From Bacteroidales bacterium (lineage in GTDB: Bacteria > Bacteroidota > Bacteroidia > Bacteroidales > UBA932): a stretch of 54,990 nucleotides of DNA. The notes beneath the pieces are model-generated. The model had not been told where the DNA came from. It saw only the letters and a list, made by a program, of their open reading frames with translations, and searched no databases. How positions within the stretch are numbered: the first letter of the stretch is position 1; each line of letters starts with the position of its first letter. Below are positions 37,218 to 49,018 of this stretch, in pieces. The stretch spans positions 1 to 54,990 of the forward strand of contig JAILQG010000094.1 of the NCBI GenBank assembly GCA_024699055.1. The letters run 5' to 3'. The position numbers were made by a program, and so were the translations under genes.

Positions 37218-39762
37218 TATCGATTCTCCGTCCTGGGAGAGCGTACGCGTGACGCGCCATCTTCCGGGTGAAATCAGGGACCTCGAGACCCTTTCCAGAA
37301 ATCTCTGGTGGTGCTGGAACGACAACGCGAAGGCATTGTTCAAATACATAGATTACGAACTCTGGCACAACTCCGGGCATAATCCGATGGAAATCCTGGA
37401 CAACGTGTCACTCAAGCGCTATCGCCAGCTTGCCCAGGACTCCACGTTCCTCAGCAACCTGCACTCCGTGATGGACGAGTTCAACGGCTACATGGCCGAG
37501 AAACAGAAGAGGGGTACCCCTTCCATAGCCTATTTCTCCATGGAATACGGCTTGGATGCCTGCCTCAAGATCTATTCCGGCGGCCTTGGCATACTTGCCG
37601 GCGACTATCTCAAGGAGAGCAGTGACATGAACGTGAACCTGGTGGCCGTCGGCCTGCTGTACCGGTACGGCTATTTTACCCAGAGGATTACCCCTCAGGG
37701 TAACCAGGTAGCCGAATACGACGCCCAGGACTTCCTTAAGATACCCGCCGATCCCGTTACCGATGAAAACGGCCGCTGGATCACGATATCCATGCAGATG
37801 CCCGGGCGCGAGATGCATGCCCGCATCTGGAAGGTCGCCGTCGGCCGCACCGACCTTTACCTCCTTGACACCGATTTCGAGGACAACATCCCCGAAGACC
37901 GCGAGGTGACGTATCAGCTTTACGGCGGCAGCTGGGAGAACCGTCTCAAGCAGGAGATCCTCCTCGGTATCGGCGGAATCAGGGCCCTGCGCGCGCTTGG
38001 TCTCAATCCCCAGGTCTATCATTGCAACGAGGGCCATGCCGCCTTCATAGGGCTCGAGCGTCTCCGCGAATTCATGCAGGGACAGAAGCTCAGTTTCTGG
38101 GAGGCCATGGAACTGGTCCGCGCGAGCGGCCTGTTCACGACGCACACCCCGGTTCCGGCAGGGCACGACGCCTTCGAAGAAGAAATGCTTTCCAAGTACC
38201 TCGGCCATTATCCCGCCCGTTTCGGCATCGAATGGAAGACCTTCCTCAGCATGGGCAAGATTAACGTGGACGATCCGGGCGAGCGCTTCAGCATGAGCAT
38301 CCTGGCGGCGAACTGCTCCCAGAACGTGAACGGTGTTTCCATGCTGCACGGTAAGGTATCCCAGAAGATATTCGCCAAGATGTATCCCGGCTATCTTCCG
38401 GAGGAACTGCACGTGAGCTACGTCACCAACGGCGTCCATTACAACACCTGGGCGTCCAAGGAGTGGAAGCAGATCCATTACCGCGTGTTCGGCCCCGAGT
38501 TCTTCACCCACCATTACGACAAACGCTGCTTCGGCGGCATCTACAATGTAGGCGACGACGAAATCTGGAATACCCGCAAGGTCCTCAAGCATGATCTCAT
38601 CCGCATCATCAACGACCGTCTGGGCAAACCCGAACTCAGCGCCCACTACAGCCCCGGTGAAGTGGTGGCCATAAAGGACAGGCTCAGCGAGAACGTCCTC
38701 ACCATAGGCTTCGCTCGCCGTTTTGCCACCTACAAACGCGCCACCCTCCTGTTCACCGACCTCGACCGTCTCGACAGCATCGTCAACGATCCCGAACGCC
38801 CGGTACAGTTCATTTTCGCTGGCAAGGCGCATCCCGCCGACGGCATGGGACAGGATCTCATCAAACAGATCATCGAAATCTCCAAGCAGCCCCGTTTCCT
38901 GGGCAGAATAGTTTTCGTGCCCGGTTACGACATCTCCCTCGCGAAGCGCCTCGTCCAGGGCGTGGACGTGTGGATGAACAATCCAACCCGTCCGCAGGAG
39001 GCTTCCGGAACGTCCGGCGAAAAAGCCTCGATGAACGGCGTCATGCACTTCAGCGTGCTCGACGGCTGGTGGGTCGAGGGCTACAAGGAAGGCTGCGGCT
39101 GGGCTCTCCCGCAGGAGCGCACCTACGACGACCAGCAGTATCAGAACGAAATGGATGCCGCTACCATCTACAACATCATCGAGAACGAGATAGCGCCGGC
39201 ATACTACGACATCGACCCCGCTACCGGCCGTTCAGCCGAATGGGTGGCGTACATCAAGAACACCATTGCGCAGGTGGCCTGCAACTTCACCACCAACCGC
39301 ATGATGGAGGACTACTGCATCCAGTATTACCAGCCTCAGTTCGACCGCTACAATATGCTTGCGGCGGACGACAACCGCAAGGCCAAAGAACTGGCGGCGT
39401 GGAAGAACGGCGTTGCCGAAGCCTGGCCCAATCTCAAGGTGCTTTCCCGCACCACTCCCAACGCTTCCTACGTGCTATCGCCATCGAAGATGCTGGAAAG
39501 CGAGATAGTGCTCGACCTGGCCGGCCTTTCCCCGGAGGACATAGGCGTGGAGATCATTTTCGCGACCTCCGACAAGAAGGGCGAACTCCATATCCAGGAG
39601 AAGTTCGACTATTCGCTTGCCAAGTTCGAAGACGGCGTGGCCACGTTCAAGGTCTACGTTCTGCCTGAGCGTACCGGTATGTATCAGGTCGGAACACGCA
39701 TCTACGCGAAAAATGCACTCCTGCCCCATCGCCAGGACTTCCCGTTGGTAAAATGGCTGTAG
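37201..39762 (+). CDS. glgP: Alpha-glucan phosphorylase (GT35)
   Basis: IAYFSMEYGLDACLKIYSGGLGILAGDYLKESSD; NEGHAAFIGLERL; TSGEKASMNGVMHFSVLDGWWVEGY. Confidence 0.93.
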   Translation: MLQRIDIDSPSWESVRVTRHLPGEIRDLETLSRNLWWCWNDNAKALFKYIDYELWHNSGHNPMEILDNVSLKRYRQLAQDSTFLSNLHSVMDEFNGYMAEKQKRGTPSIAYFSMEYGLDACLKIYSGGLGILAGDYLKESSDMNVNLVAVGLLYRYGYFTQRITPQGNQVAEYDAQDFLKIPADPVTDENGRWITISMQMPGREMHARIWKVAVGRTDLYLLDTDFEDNIPEDREVTYQLYGGSWENRLKQEILLGIGGIRALRALGLNPQVYHCNEGHAAFIGLERLREFMQGQKLSFWEAMELVRASGLFTTHTPVPAGHDAFEEEMLSKYLGHYPARFGIEWKTFLSMGKINVDDPGERFSMSILAANCSQNVNGVSMLHGKVSQKIFAKMYPGYLPEELHVSYVTNGVHYNTWASKEWKQIHYRVFGPEFFTHHYDKRCFGGIYNVGDDEIWNTRKVLKHDLIRIINDRLGKPELSAHYSPGEVVAIKDRLSENVLTIGFARRFATYKRATLLFTDLDRLDSIVNDPERPVQFIFAGKAHPADGMGQDLIKQIIEISKQPRFLGRIVFVPGYDISLAKRLVQGVDVWMNNPTRPQEASGTSGEKASMNGVMHFSVLDGWWVEGYKEGCGWALPQERTYDDQQYQNEMDAATIYNIIENEIAPAYYDIDPATGRSAEWVAYIKNTIAQVACNFTTNRMMEDYCIQYYQPQFDRYNMLAADDNRKAKELAAWKNGVAEAWPNLKVLSRTTPNASYVLSPSKMLESEIVLDLAGLSPEDIGVEIIFATSDKKGELHIQEKFDYSLAKFEDGVATFKVYVLPERTGMYQVGTRIYAKNALLPHRQDFPLVKWL

Positions 39763-40616
39763 TCGCTACCGGATTCTTCGACGGTGTGCACATCGGCCAC
39801 CGTATGGTTATAGAGACTCTCGTCAATGCTGCGCGTGAGCGCGGGGAGGAGAGTCTCATTATAACCTTCTGGCCCCATCCCAGGATAGTACTTCATAGCG
39901 ATGCCATCAGCCTCCGCCTTCTCAACACCCTGGATGAGAAAATAAAACTCCTGAAAAGTCTGGGTGTGGACAGGGTGGAGGTACTTCCGTTCACAGAGGA
40001 GTTTTCCCGCCTCACCACCGTGGAGTACCTGAAGGGCACCGTAATAGACCGCTTCGGCGGTACAGCGATGCTGCTGGGCTACGACAACAGGATAGGCCAT
40101 GATTCGGGCACGCCGGAGCAGATAGCCGAGATTGCCGCCGGTCTGGGACTGCAGGTGATAACGACGGAGAAGGTGTCGGCGGTAGGCCTGGCCGTGAGTT
40201 CCACCAAGATACGCAAGGCCCTCCTTGCCGGAGACGTTTCCGCCGCCTCGGTGTATCTGTGTTATGACTATGCTATCGAAGGGGAAGTGATCCACGGTCG
40301 CAAGCTCGGCCGGACGATAGGGTTCCCCACCGCCAACCTGGCACTGTACGAACAGATGAAACTCGTTCCCGCGGACGGGGTGTATCTGACCAGGGTGCAT
40401 CTGGGTGACGAAGTCTTCTACGGCATGACGAATATCGGGAACGGAATCGAGACACATATTTTCGATTTCAACGAAGAGATATACGGCCGCTGCATGAGGC
40501 TGGAATTCCTGCGCAGGGTGAGGGATGAGAAGCAGTTCAATGATTTGATGGAACTGCGCGCGCAGCTTTCTGCGGATGAAGAATCTTGCAGGAATCTGTT
40601 GGGAAATCTTAAATAA
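39753..40616 (+). CDS. ribF: Bifunctional riboflavin kinase/FAD synthetase
   Basis: VATGFFDGVHIGH; IGFPTANLALYEQMKLVPADGVYLTRV. Confidence 0.93.
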   Translation: MAVVATGFFDGVHIGHRMVIETLVNAARERGEESLIITFWPHPRIVLHSDAISLRLLNTLDEKIKLLKSLGVDRVEVLPFTEEFSRLTTVEYLKGTVIDRFGGTAMLLGYDNRIGHDSGTPEQIAEIAAGLGLQVITTEKVSAVGLAVSSTKIRKALLAGDVSAASVYLCYDYAIEGEVIHGRKLGRTIGFPTANLALYEQMKLVPADGVYLTRVHLGDEVFYGMTNIGNGIETHIFDFNEEIYGRCMRLEFLRRVRDEKQFNDLMELRAQLSADEESCRNLLGNLK

Positions 40617-40630
40617 TATTCGTATATTTG
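40599..40630 (+). promoter_or_regulatory. greA promoter
   Basis: TTG (40599-40601)-N21-TATATTTG (40623-40630). Confidence 0.75.
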
Positions 40631-40640
40631 CACAAAGAAC

Positions 40641-40671
40641 AGGGTTCTGCCGTATGGCGGAACTCCTTTTT
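40641..40671 (+). terminator. Attenuator-like hairpin in the greA 5' leader
   Basis: AGGGTTCTGCC-GTAT-GGCGGAACTCCT, 11 pairs including one G-U, one bulge; TTTTT at 40667-40671, the first T closing the stem; lies between the -7 box and the ATG at 40685. Confidence 0.6.
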
Positions 40672-40684
40672 AATTGACTATAAA

Positions 40685-41155
40685 ATGCCACAAGTACACT
40701 ACATGAGCCAGGAAGGGCTCGATGCAATCAAGAAAGAACTGGATGAGGCCCTGGCCCAGCGTCCTGTAATAGCTGCGCAGATAGGCGAGGCCCGTGAGAA
40801 GGGAGACCTCTCGGAGAATGCAGAATATGAATCTGCCCGTGAGGCACAGGGGCTGCTGGAGCTCAAAATAGCCCAGCTGCAGGATACTATAGCCAATGCC
40901 AAAGTTGTGGATGCTTCCCAGATCAATACCGATAAAGTCCAGATGCTCAACAAGGTGAAGGTCAAGAACCTGAATGCCGGTGCGGTCATGGAGTTCACCA
41001 TCGTAGGCGAAAAGGAAGCCGACTTCGCGCACGGCAAACTTGCCGCCACTACGCCCATCGCCAAGGCCCTCCTCGGCCACGGCAAAGGCGAAGTCGTGGA
41101 GGCCACGGTTCCCGCAGGCGCCATCAAATTCGAAATACTCGAAATCTCATTCTAA
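40685..41155 (+). CDS. greA: Transcription elongation factor GreA
   Basis: MSQEGLDAIKKELDEAL...PVIAAQIGEAREKGDLSENAEYESAREAQG; start at internal Met 40685. Confidence 0.95.
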   Translation: MPQVHYMSQEGLDAIKKELDEALAQRPVIAAQIGEAREKGDLSENAEYESAREAQGLLELKIAQLQDTIANAKVVDASQINTDKVQMLNKVKVKNLNAGAVMEFTIVGEKEADFAHGKLAATTPIAKALLGHGKGEVVEATVPAGAIKFEILEISF

Positions 41156-41167
41156 GCTGTAACGGCC

Positions 41168-41575
41168 ATGGCAACCATTTTCACACGCATCGCCGCAGGC
41201 GAAATACCTTCTTACAAGGTGGCTGAGAGCAAAGACTTCTATGCCTTCCTCGACATCAACCCCCTCGCTCCCGGCCATACCCTCGTTATTCCCAGGACTG
41301 TGGAGGACGATTACATCTTCAACCTGGACGAAAAAACCTACGAAGGGCTCTGGGCCTTCGCCCGCAAGGTCGCGCAGGCCATAAAGGCCGCGGTTCCCTG
41401 CAAGAGGGTGGGAGTAGCCGTACTTGGCATGGAAGTGCCGCATACGCACATCCACCTGGTGCCCCTCCAGACCGAAGGGGACCTCGACTTCCGCAAGGAG
41501 CGTCCCGTCGTCACCGACGAACAAAAGGCCGCAATAGCAAAAGCCATACTCGCTGAATATGAAAAACTTGCTTAG
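41168..41575 (+). CDS. HIT family protein
   Basis: IFTRIAAGEIPSYKVAE; EVPHTHIHLVPL (HxHxH). Confidence 0.92.
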   Translation: MATIFTRIAAGEIPSYKVAESKDFYAFLDINPLAPGHTLVIPRTVEDDYIFNLDEKTYEGLWAFARKVAQAIKAAVPCKRVGVAVLGMEVPHTHIHLVPLQTEGDLDFRKERPVVTDEQKAAIAKAILAEYEKLA

Positions 41576-42668
41576 GTTCATCCTCCCGCTGGCGGCCTTG
41601 CTGCCTATCGCGTGCACTCCCAAGGCGTCCGTCCAGGGTACTGTCAAGGACGCGCCCGGCCACAGTGTGGAAGTCAGGGAGCTCAACATGAACGCGTGGA
41701 CGGTACTCGATACCATAAAGACCGATGCATCAGGTGCTTTCAAGTACAGCATGTCCGTCGAAAAGGGGCAGCCCGAGTTCATCTATCTGTTCCATGACGG
41801 CACCAGGATCGCTTCCCTTCTCCTCAAAAGTGGAGACAAGGTGACGGTTGCGGCCGACACCCTTGGCAACTTTACGGTCGAGGGCTCCGATGATTCCGCT
41901 TACCTGGCGGAAAACGAAAAGCGTTTCGCCGCGTTCGCCTCCGGCATGAAGGCTTTAGACGAGCAGGGGGGAATGAATTCCGAGATGGCCAGGCTCTTCG
42001 TCGCCCATTACCGCGAGTGCGTGAATTTCGTGCTTGCACATCCCGGAAGCCTGGCATGTGTGCCCGTTCTCTACGAAAGCCTGAACGAGTACTCGCCAGT
42101 TTTCAACCAGCTTACCGACGCCATCATCTTCCGTAAGGTCTGCGATTCGCTCACGGCAGTGTATCCCGACTCGCGTTACGTCAAGGCTCTCCAGAAAGAG
42201 ACCGAGCGCCGCGAAAACCTGCTCTCCGTACAGAACAGGGTGAACAATGCGGAAGAGATGGACTATCCCGAGCTTTCACTTCCCGGCATCGACGGCAAGG
42301 AGGTTTCGCTCTCCGGTCTGGCGGCCAAGGCTGTGATCGTCCACTTCTGGGATCCTTCCGATGCGGAACAGAAGATGTTCAATCTGGATGTCCTGAAGCC
42401 CCTCTATGAGCGCTGGCATTCCCGCGGGCTCGAAATCTATTCCGTAGGCGTGTCTGCCTCCAAGCCCGATTGGGCATTGGTCGTCAACAGCCAGAAACTG
42501 CCCTGGGTGAATGTCTGCGACGGACTGGGTGCGGCATCACCGGCTATCCTGCGGTACAATGTGGGCCAGCTCCCGACTTCGGTGCTGATTGCCGGAGAAG
42601 ACGGTATAGTAGAGGTGAACGGCGGTCTCCCCGGGCTGGAGAAAACGCTGGCGAAAGTGTTAAAATAG
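41559..42668 (+). CDS. Thioredoxin-like (AhpC/TSA, DUF4369-type) lipoprotein
   Basis: LPIACTPKASVQGTVKDAPGHSVEVRELN; VHFWDPSDAEQKMFN; lacks CxxC. Confidence 0.8.
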   Translation: MKNLLRFILPLAALLPIACTPKASVQGTVKDAPGHSVEVRELNMNAWTVLDTIKTDASGAFKYSMSVEKGQPEFIYLFHDGTRIASLLLKSGDKVTVAADTLGNFTVEGSDDSAYLAENEKRFAAFASGMKALDEQGGMNSEMARLFVAHYRECVNFVLAHPGSLACVPVLYESLNEYSPVFNQLTDAIIFRKVCDSLTAVYPDSRYVKALQKETERRENLLSVQNRVNNAEEMDYPELSLPGIDGKEVSLSGLAAKAVIVHFWDPSDAEQKMFNLDVLKPLYERWHSRGLEIYSVGVSASKPDWALVVNSQKLPWVNVCDGLGAASPAILRYNVGQLPTSVLIAGEDGIVEVNGGLPGLEKTLAKVLK

Positions 42669-43346
42669 CTTTTTGCTGCTGACGGTGGCTATGAATTCCT
42701 TCAGGTAGAAGGGTTCGAAATAGGCCACGTCACGGTAGTTTTTCTGCTCCATTTCGCGCATTGCGGGGTGGAGCATTCCTTTTGCCTCGGGGAATGTCTG
42801 GACGAATTTTGCAGATGAAGGCAGTATCTGCCGTGATTTTTCCGCCCCGTCGCCTATGACCAGAACCGGTCCGAGGGCGAACTGTTCGGCAAAGCTGTCG
42901 GGAGTGAGCACAAGCGGGGCGATTTCGGTAAGTCTTTCTCCTTCAGGGGAGTAGACGCAGGTGTAGACCTCCATCCTGCGGGCGTCCAGCATGGGCAGGA
43001 CGGCCTTGCAGCCTTCCGGCTGTTCGGAAAGGCCCTGCCAGAAAAGCGTCTCGAGGGTGCTTACCGCCAGCAGGGGCAGACCGGCGCCGAAGCACAGGCC
43101 CTTGGCCGTGGACACTCCCACGCGCAGACCGGTATAAGAGCCCGGCCCCATGCTCACGCACACCGCATCGCAGTCCTTGGCGGTCCAGCCGCATTCGTCC
43201 AGCATCTCCTTAACGAAGGGCGCGGTCATGGAGGCATGCACCCTGGGTTCCGCGGATTTGCGGGAGGACACTATCCTGCCGTTCTCCGCAATCGCCGCCG
43301 AGCAGAGGGAAGTGGACGTTTCGAGAAGTATGATCCTGTCAGCCAT
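42660..43346 (-). CDS. tsaB: tRNA t6A37 biosynthesis protein TsaB
   Basis: ILLETSTSLCSAAIAENG; CVSMGPGSYTGLRVGVSTAKGLCFG. Confidence 0.93.
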   Translation of the reverse strand: MADRIILLETSTSLCSAAIAENGRIVSSRKSAEPRVHASMTAPFVKEMLDECGWTAKDCDAVCVSMGPGSYTGLRVGVSTAKGLCFGAGLPLLAVSTLETLFWQGLSEQPEGCKAVLPMLDARRMEVYTCVYSPEGERLTEIAPLVLTPDSFAEQFALGPVLVIGDGAEKSRQILPSSAKFVQTFPEAKGMLHPAMREMEQKNYRDVAYFEPFYLKEFIATVSSKKLF

Positions 43347-43347
43347 T

Positions 43348-43905
43348 TCAGAGTATTGCGCCGGTGACCGCCGTAGAGTCGGCCGCAGCTGCTGCGTCGA
43401 TTGCCGGAGCGGCGTTGCCGCTTATGAATTCCTTGAGGTAGGGGAATACGTTTTCAGCTCCGGTGCGGAGGGTGGAATAGACTATGGATTCGTTGAGGGT
43501 GTCAGGATTGATGAGGCTCCACTTATCGTTGAGGGAATCGAAAAGATAAATGAGGAGGCCTATCACGAGGGCCGCTTTTAGAAGCGCGAACACCAGCCCC
43601 AGCAGGCGGTTGACCCAGCTCAGCGAGGCCACCTTGAGCGTGCCTGTGATAAGCTTGCCGAGCAGGTTGAGGATAAGGACGGCCAGGACGATGATCACGA
43701 TGAAGGAAACGACCTGTAGTACTTTCGGCTCCAGGGTGATGAAACCGGAGGCCCAGGTGCTCAGGGGTGTGGAGAACTTGAAAGCCAGCCATGCCCCCAG
43801 GATTATTGCCACGATGGCCACGAGCTGTTCAACGAAGCCTTTCTGGATACCCCTTACGATAGCAGGGATGAAACATATCAGAAGTATGATGTCCAGTGTT
43901 CCCAT
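43348..43905 (-). CDS. CvpA family membrane protein
   Basis: LDIILLICFIPAIVRGIQKGFVEQLVAIVAIILGAWLAFKF. Confidence 0.85.
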   Translation of the reverse strand: MGTLDIILLICFIPAIVRGIQKGFVEQLVAIVAIILGAWLAFKFSTPLSTWASGFITLEPKVLQVVSFIVIIVLAVLILNLLGKLITGTLKVASLSWVNRLLGLVFALLKAALVIGLLIYLFDSLNDKWSLINPDTLNESIVYSTLRTGAENVFPYLKEFISGNAAPAIDAAAAADSTAVTGAIL

Positions 43906-43932
43906 AATATTGCTAAAAACCGCAGAATTCCT

Positions 43933-43965
43933 TATCTTTGCAAACTAAACTATAATGCAAATTTA
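43933..43965. promoter_or_regulatory. Face-to-face -7 elements for ileS (+) and cvpA-tsaB (-)
   Basis: TATCTTTG (43933-43940; TTG 20 nt upstream at 43910-43912) and CAAATTTA (43958-43965, minus TAAATTTG). Confidence 0.6.
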
Positions 43966-43975
43966 GAGAAAAAAA

Positions 43976-47341
<3,366 letters not shown>

Positions 47342-47349
47342 TAACGATT

Positions 47350-47754
47350 ATGGCAGAAGAAACCACAAAGACTCGCTATTCCGATGAGGAACTTGAGGAA
47401 TTCAGGGGCATCATCGAGAATATGCTCGCCAAAGCCAGGGCAGAGTACAATACTTTGAGCCAGGTGGTCATGCACGGCGGCAACAATGACATCGAAGACA
47501 CTTCACCTTCCTTCAAGACGGTGGAGGACGACGGTGCTAACCAGCTCACCAAAGAAGAAGCCAGCCAGCTCGCACAGCGCCAGTACAAGTTCATCAAGAA
47601 CCTCGAGGCTGCGCTCCTGCGAATCGAAAACAAGACCTACGGCGTGTGCCGCGTGACAGGCAAGCTCATCCCCAAGGAGAGGCTCCGTCTCGTTCCGCAT
47701 GCCACACTTACCGTAGAAGCGAAGGAAATGCTGGCAAAGCAGGGTAAGAACTGA
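47350..47754 (+). CDS. TraR/DksA family protein lacking the four-Cys zinc finger
   Basis: MAEETTKTRYSDEELEEF...YGVCRVTGKLIPKERLRLVPHATLTVEAKE; start reassigned from the tracked 47014 to 47350. Confidence 0.85.
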   Translation: MAEETTKTRYSDEELEEFRGIIENMLAKARAEYNTLSQVVMHGGNNDIEDTSPSFKTVEDDGANQLTKEEASQLAQRQYKFIKNLEAALLRIENKTYGVCRVTGKLIPKERLRLVPHATLTVEAKEMLAKQGKN

Positions 47755-47758
47755 TTTC

Positions 47759-48331
47759 ATGAAAGTATCCAAGGGCGCCAAGCTCATCATTCTCGGAATT
47801 GCTCTGGTGGTCATTGACCAGGTCATAAAGGTCCTGGTCAAGACCAATATGTCCCTGGGTCAGCAAATCCCGGTAATCGGCCAGTGGTTCCGCCTCTGCT
47901 TCATCGAAAACGAGGGCATGGCTTTCGGCATGAAGTTCGGCGGCATGGTTGGAAAGTTCATCCTGAGCCTGTTCCGCATATGCCTTTGCGGGGCCCTTGT
48001 ATGGTGGATAGCTTCCCTGAATAAAAAGGGAAAGGCTCCAATGGGCGTGCTCGTGGGCCTTACGCTCATCACCGCCGGAGCCTTCGGGAACATTATCGAC
48101 AGTCTGTTTTATGGGCTTATCTGGGACTATGCCCCCTTCATGTTCGGAAAGGTGGTAGATATGTTCTACTTCCCGATAATCCGCTTGGGAGAAAGGGTGA
48201 TATTCTTCAGCCCCGTGTTCAACTTCGCGGACAGCTGTGTAACGGTAGGAGCCTTCTACCTGGTCCTTTTCCAATGGAAATTCTTCTCCAAGGAAGAAAA
48301 AAAGGAAGAGGATAAAAAGGAAAAGGAGTAA
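47759..48331 (+). CDS. lspA: Lipoprotein signal peptidase
   Basis: VVIDQVIKVLVKTNM; ENEGMAFGM; GNIIDSLFYG; NFADSCVTVG. Confidence 0.93.
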   Translation: MKVSKGAKLIILGIALVVIDQVIKVLVKTNMSLGQQIPVIGQWFRLCFIENEGMAFGMKFGGMVGKFILSLFRICLCGALVWWIASLNKKGKAPMGVLVGLTLITAGAFGNIIDSLFYGLIWDYAPFMFGKVVDMFYFPIIRLGERVIFFSPVFNFADSCVTVGAFYLVLFQWKFFSKEEKKEEDKKEKE

Positions 48332-48997
48332 TCAGAACAGATACGACAATCCGGCCTGCATATTCAAAGTATGCAGGTTTTTGTTTGCATAGCCCGACCT
48401 GTCGAGCAGCCCGTAATATGCACCGACGTGCAGGCGCAGCTTGCCGAACAAGTCTACGCCCAGGCGGCCTCCGGCAAGGATGTCGAAGCGCGAGTATTCG
48501 GCGAAATTGCTTTCAGGGGAAAGATAACTCACATTCCGCTCCACTTCGGCTCCGAGGTCGTCCGCCCAGAAAGAATAAGATCTGGAGTCGAGGCAGCAGG
48601 TGAAAACGGGGCCGAGGCTTGCGTGAAGCCCGATGGCTCCTCCGAAAGGCACGTTTATGCCTGCACTGAGCGGAACGGCGAGATAGTGCTCTTCGTGGGA
48701 GTTCTTGCCGAATTTGGAGACGATGTCACAGACCGGGTCGTTCATAATATACGGAAAGGCCGTCCCTTTGCCTCCGATATGATAATAGTACATCCCCGTG
48801 CCGATTGCAAGCCCATAGGGGAGGGCACCGTAGGAATATGCGGCACCGGCAAAGAATCCCTGTGAATCAGCCCTGGAGCCGTCGCCGTAATCGAAAAGCA
48901 TCGAGTAAACGTAACCTGCATCGGCCGTGACCTGTGCGCGGGCACCGGCCGATGCAAGTAACAGGAGGGCGGATATTATGATAAATGCCTGTTTCAT
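48332..48997 (-). CDS. Outer-membrane beta-barrel protein
   Basis: Signal peptide, alternating amphipathic strands, terminal aromatic ...AGLSYLF; paralogous to the next ORF. Confidence 0.75.
   Translation of the reverse strand: MKQAFIIISALLLLASAGARAQVTADAGYVYSMLFDYGDGSRADSQGFFAGAAYSYGALPYGLAIGTGMYYYHIGGKGTAFPYIMNDPVCDIVSKFGKNSHEEHYLAVPLSAGINVPFGGAIGLHASLGPVFTCCLDSRSYSFWADDLGAEVERNVSYLSPESNFAEYSRFDILAGGRLGVDLFGKLRLHVGAYYGLLDRSGYANKNLHTLNMQAGLSYLF
48354..48381 (+). terminator. Plus-strand rho-independent terminator of lspA, inside the opposing OMP gene
   Basis: CCTGCATA-TTCAAAG-TATGCAGG (8-bp perfect stem) followed by TTTTTG; no T-tract in the reverse direction. Confidence 0.75.
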
Positions 48998-49018
48998 GCC
49001 CCGATTATCATTATTGGG

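Noticed and set aside
37408-39048. 546-aa minus-strand ORF opposite glgP
   Set aside because: Antisense shadow ORF; the plus-strand phosphorylase is unambiguous.
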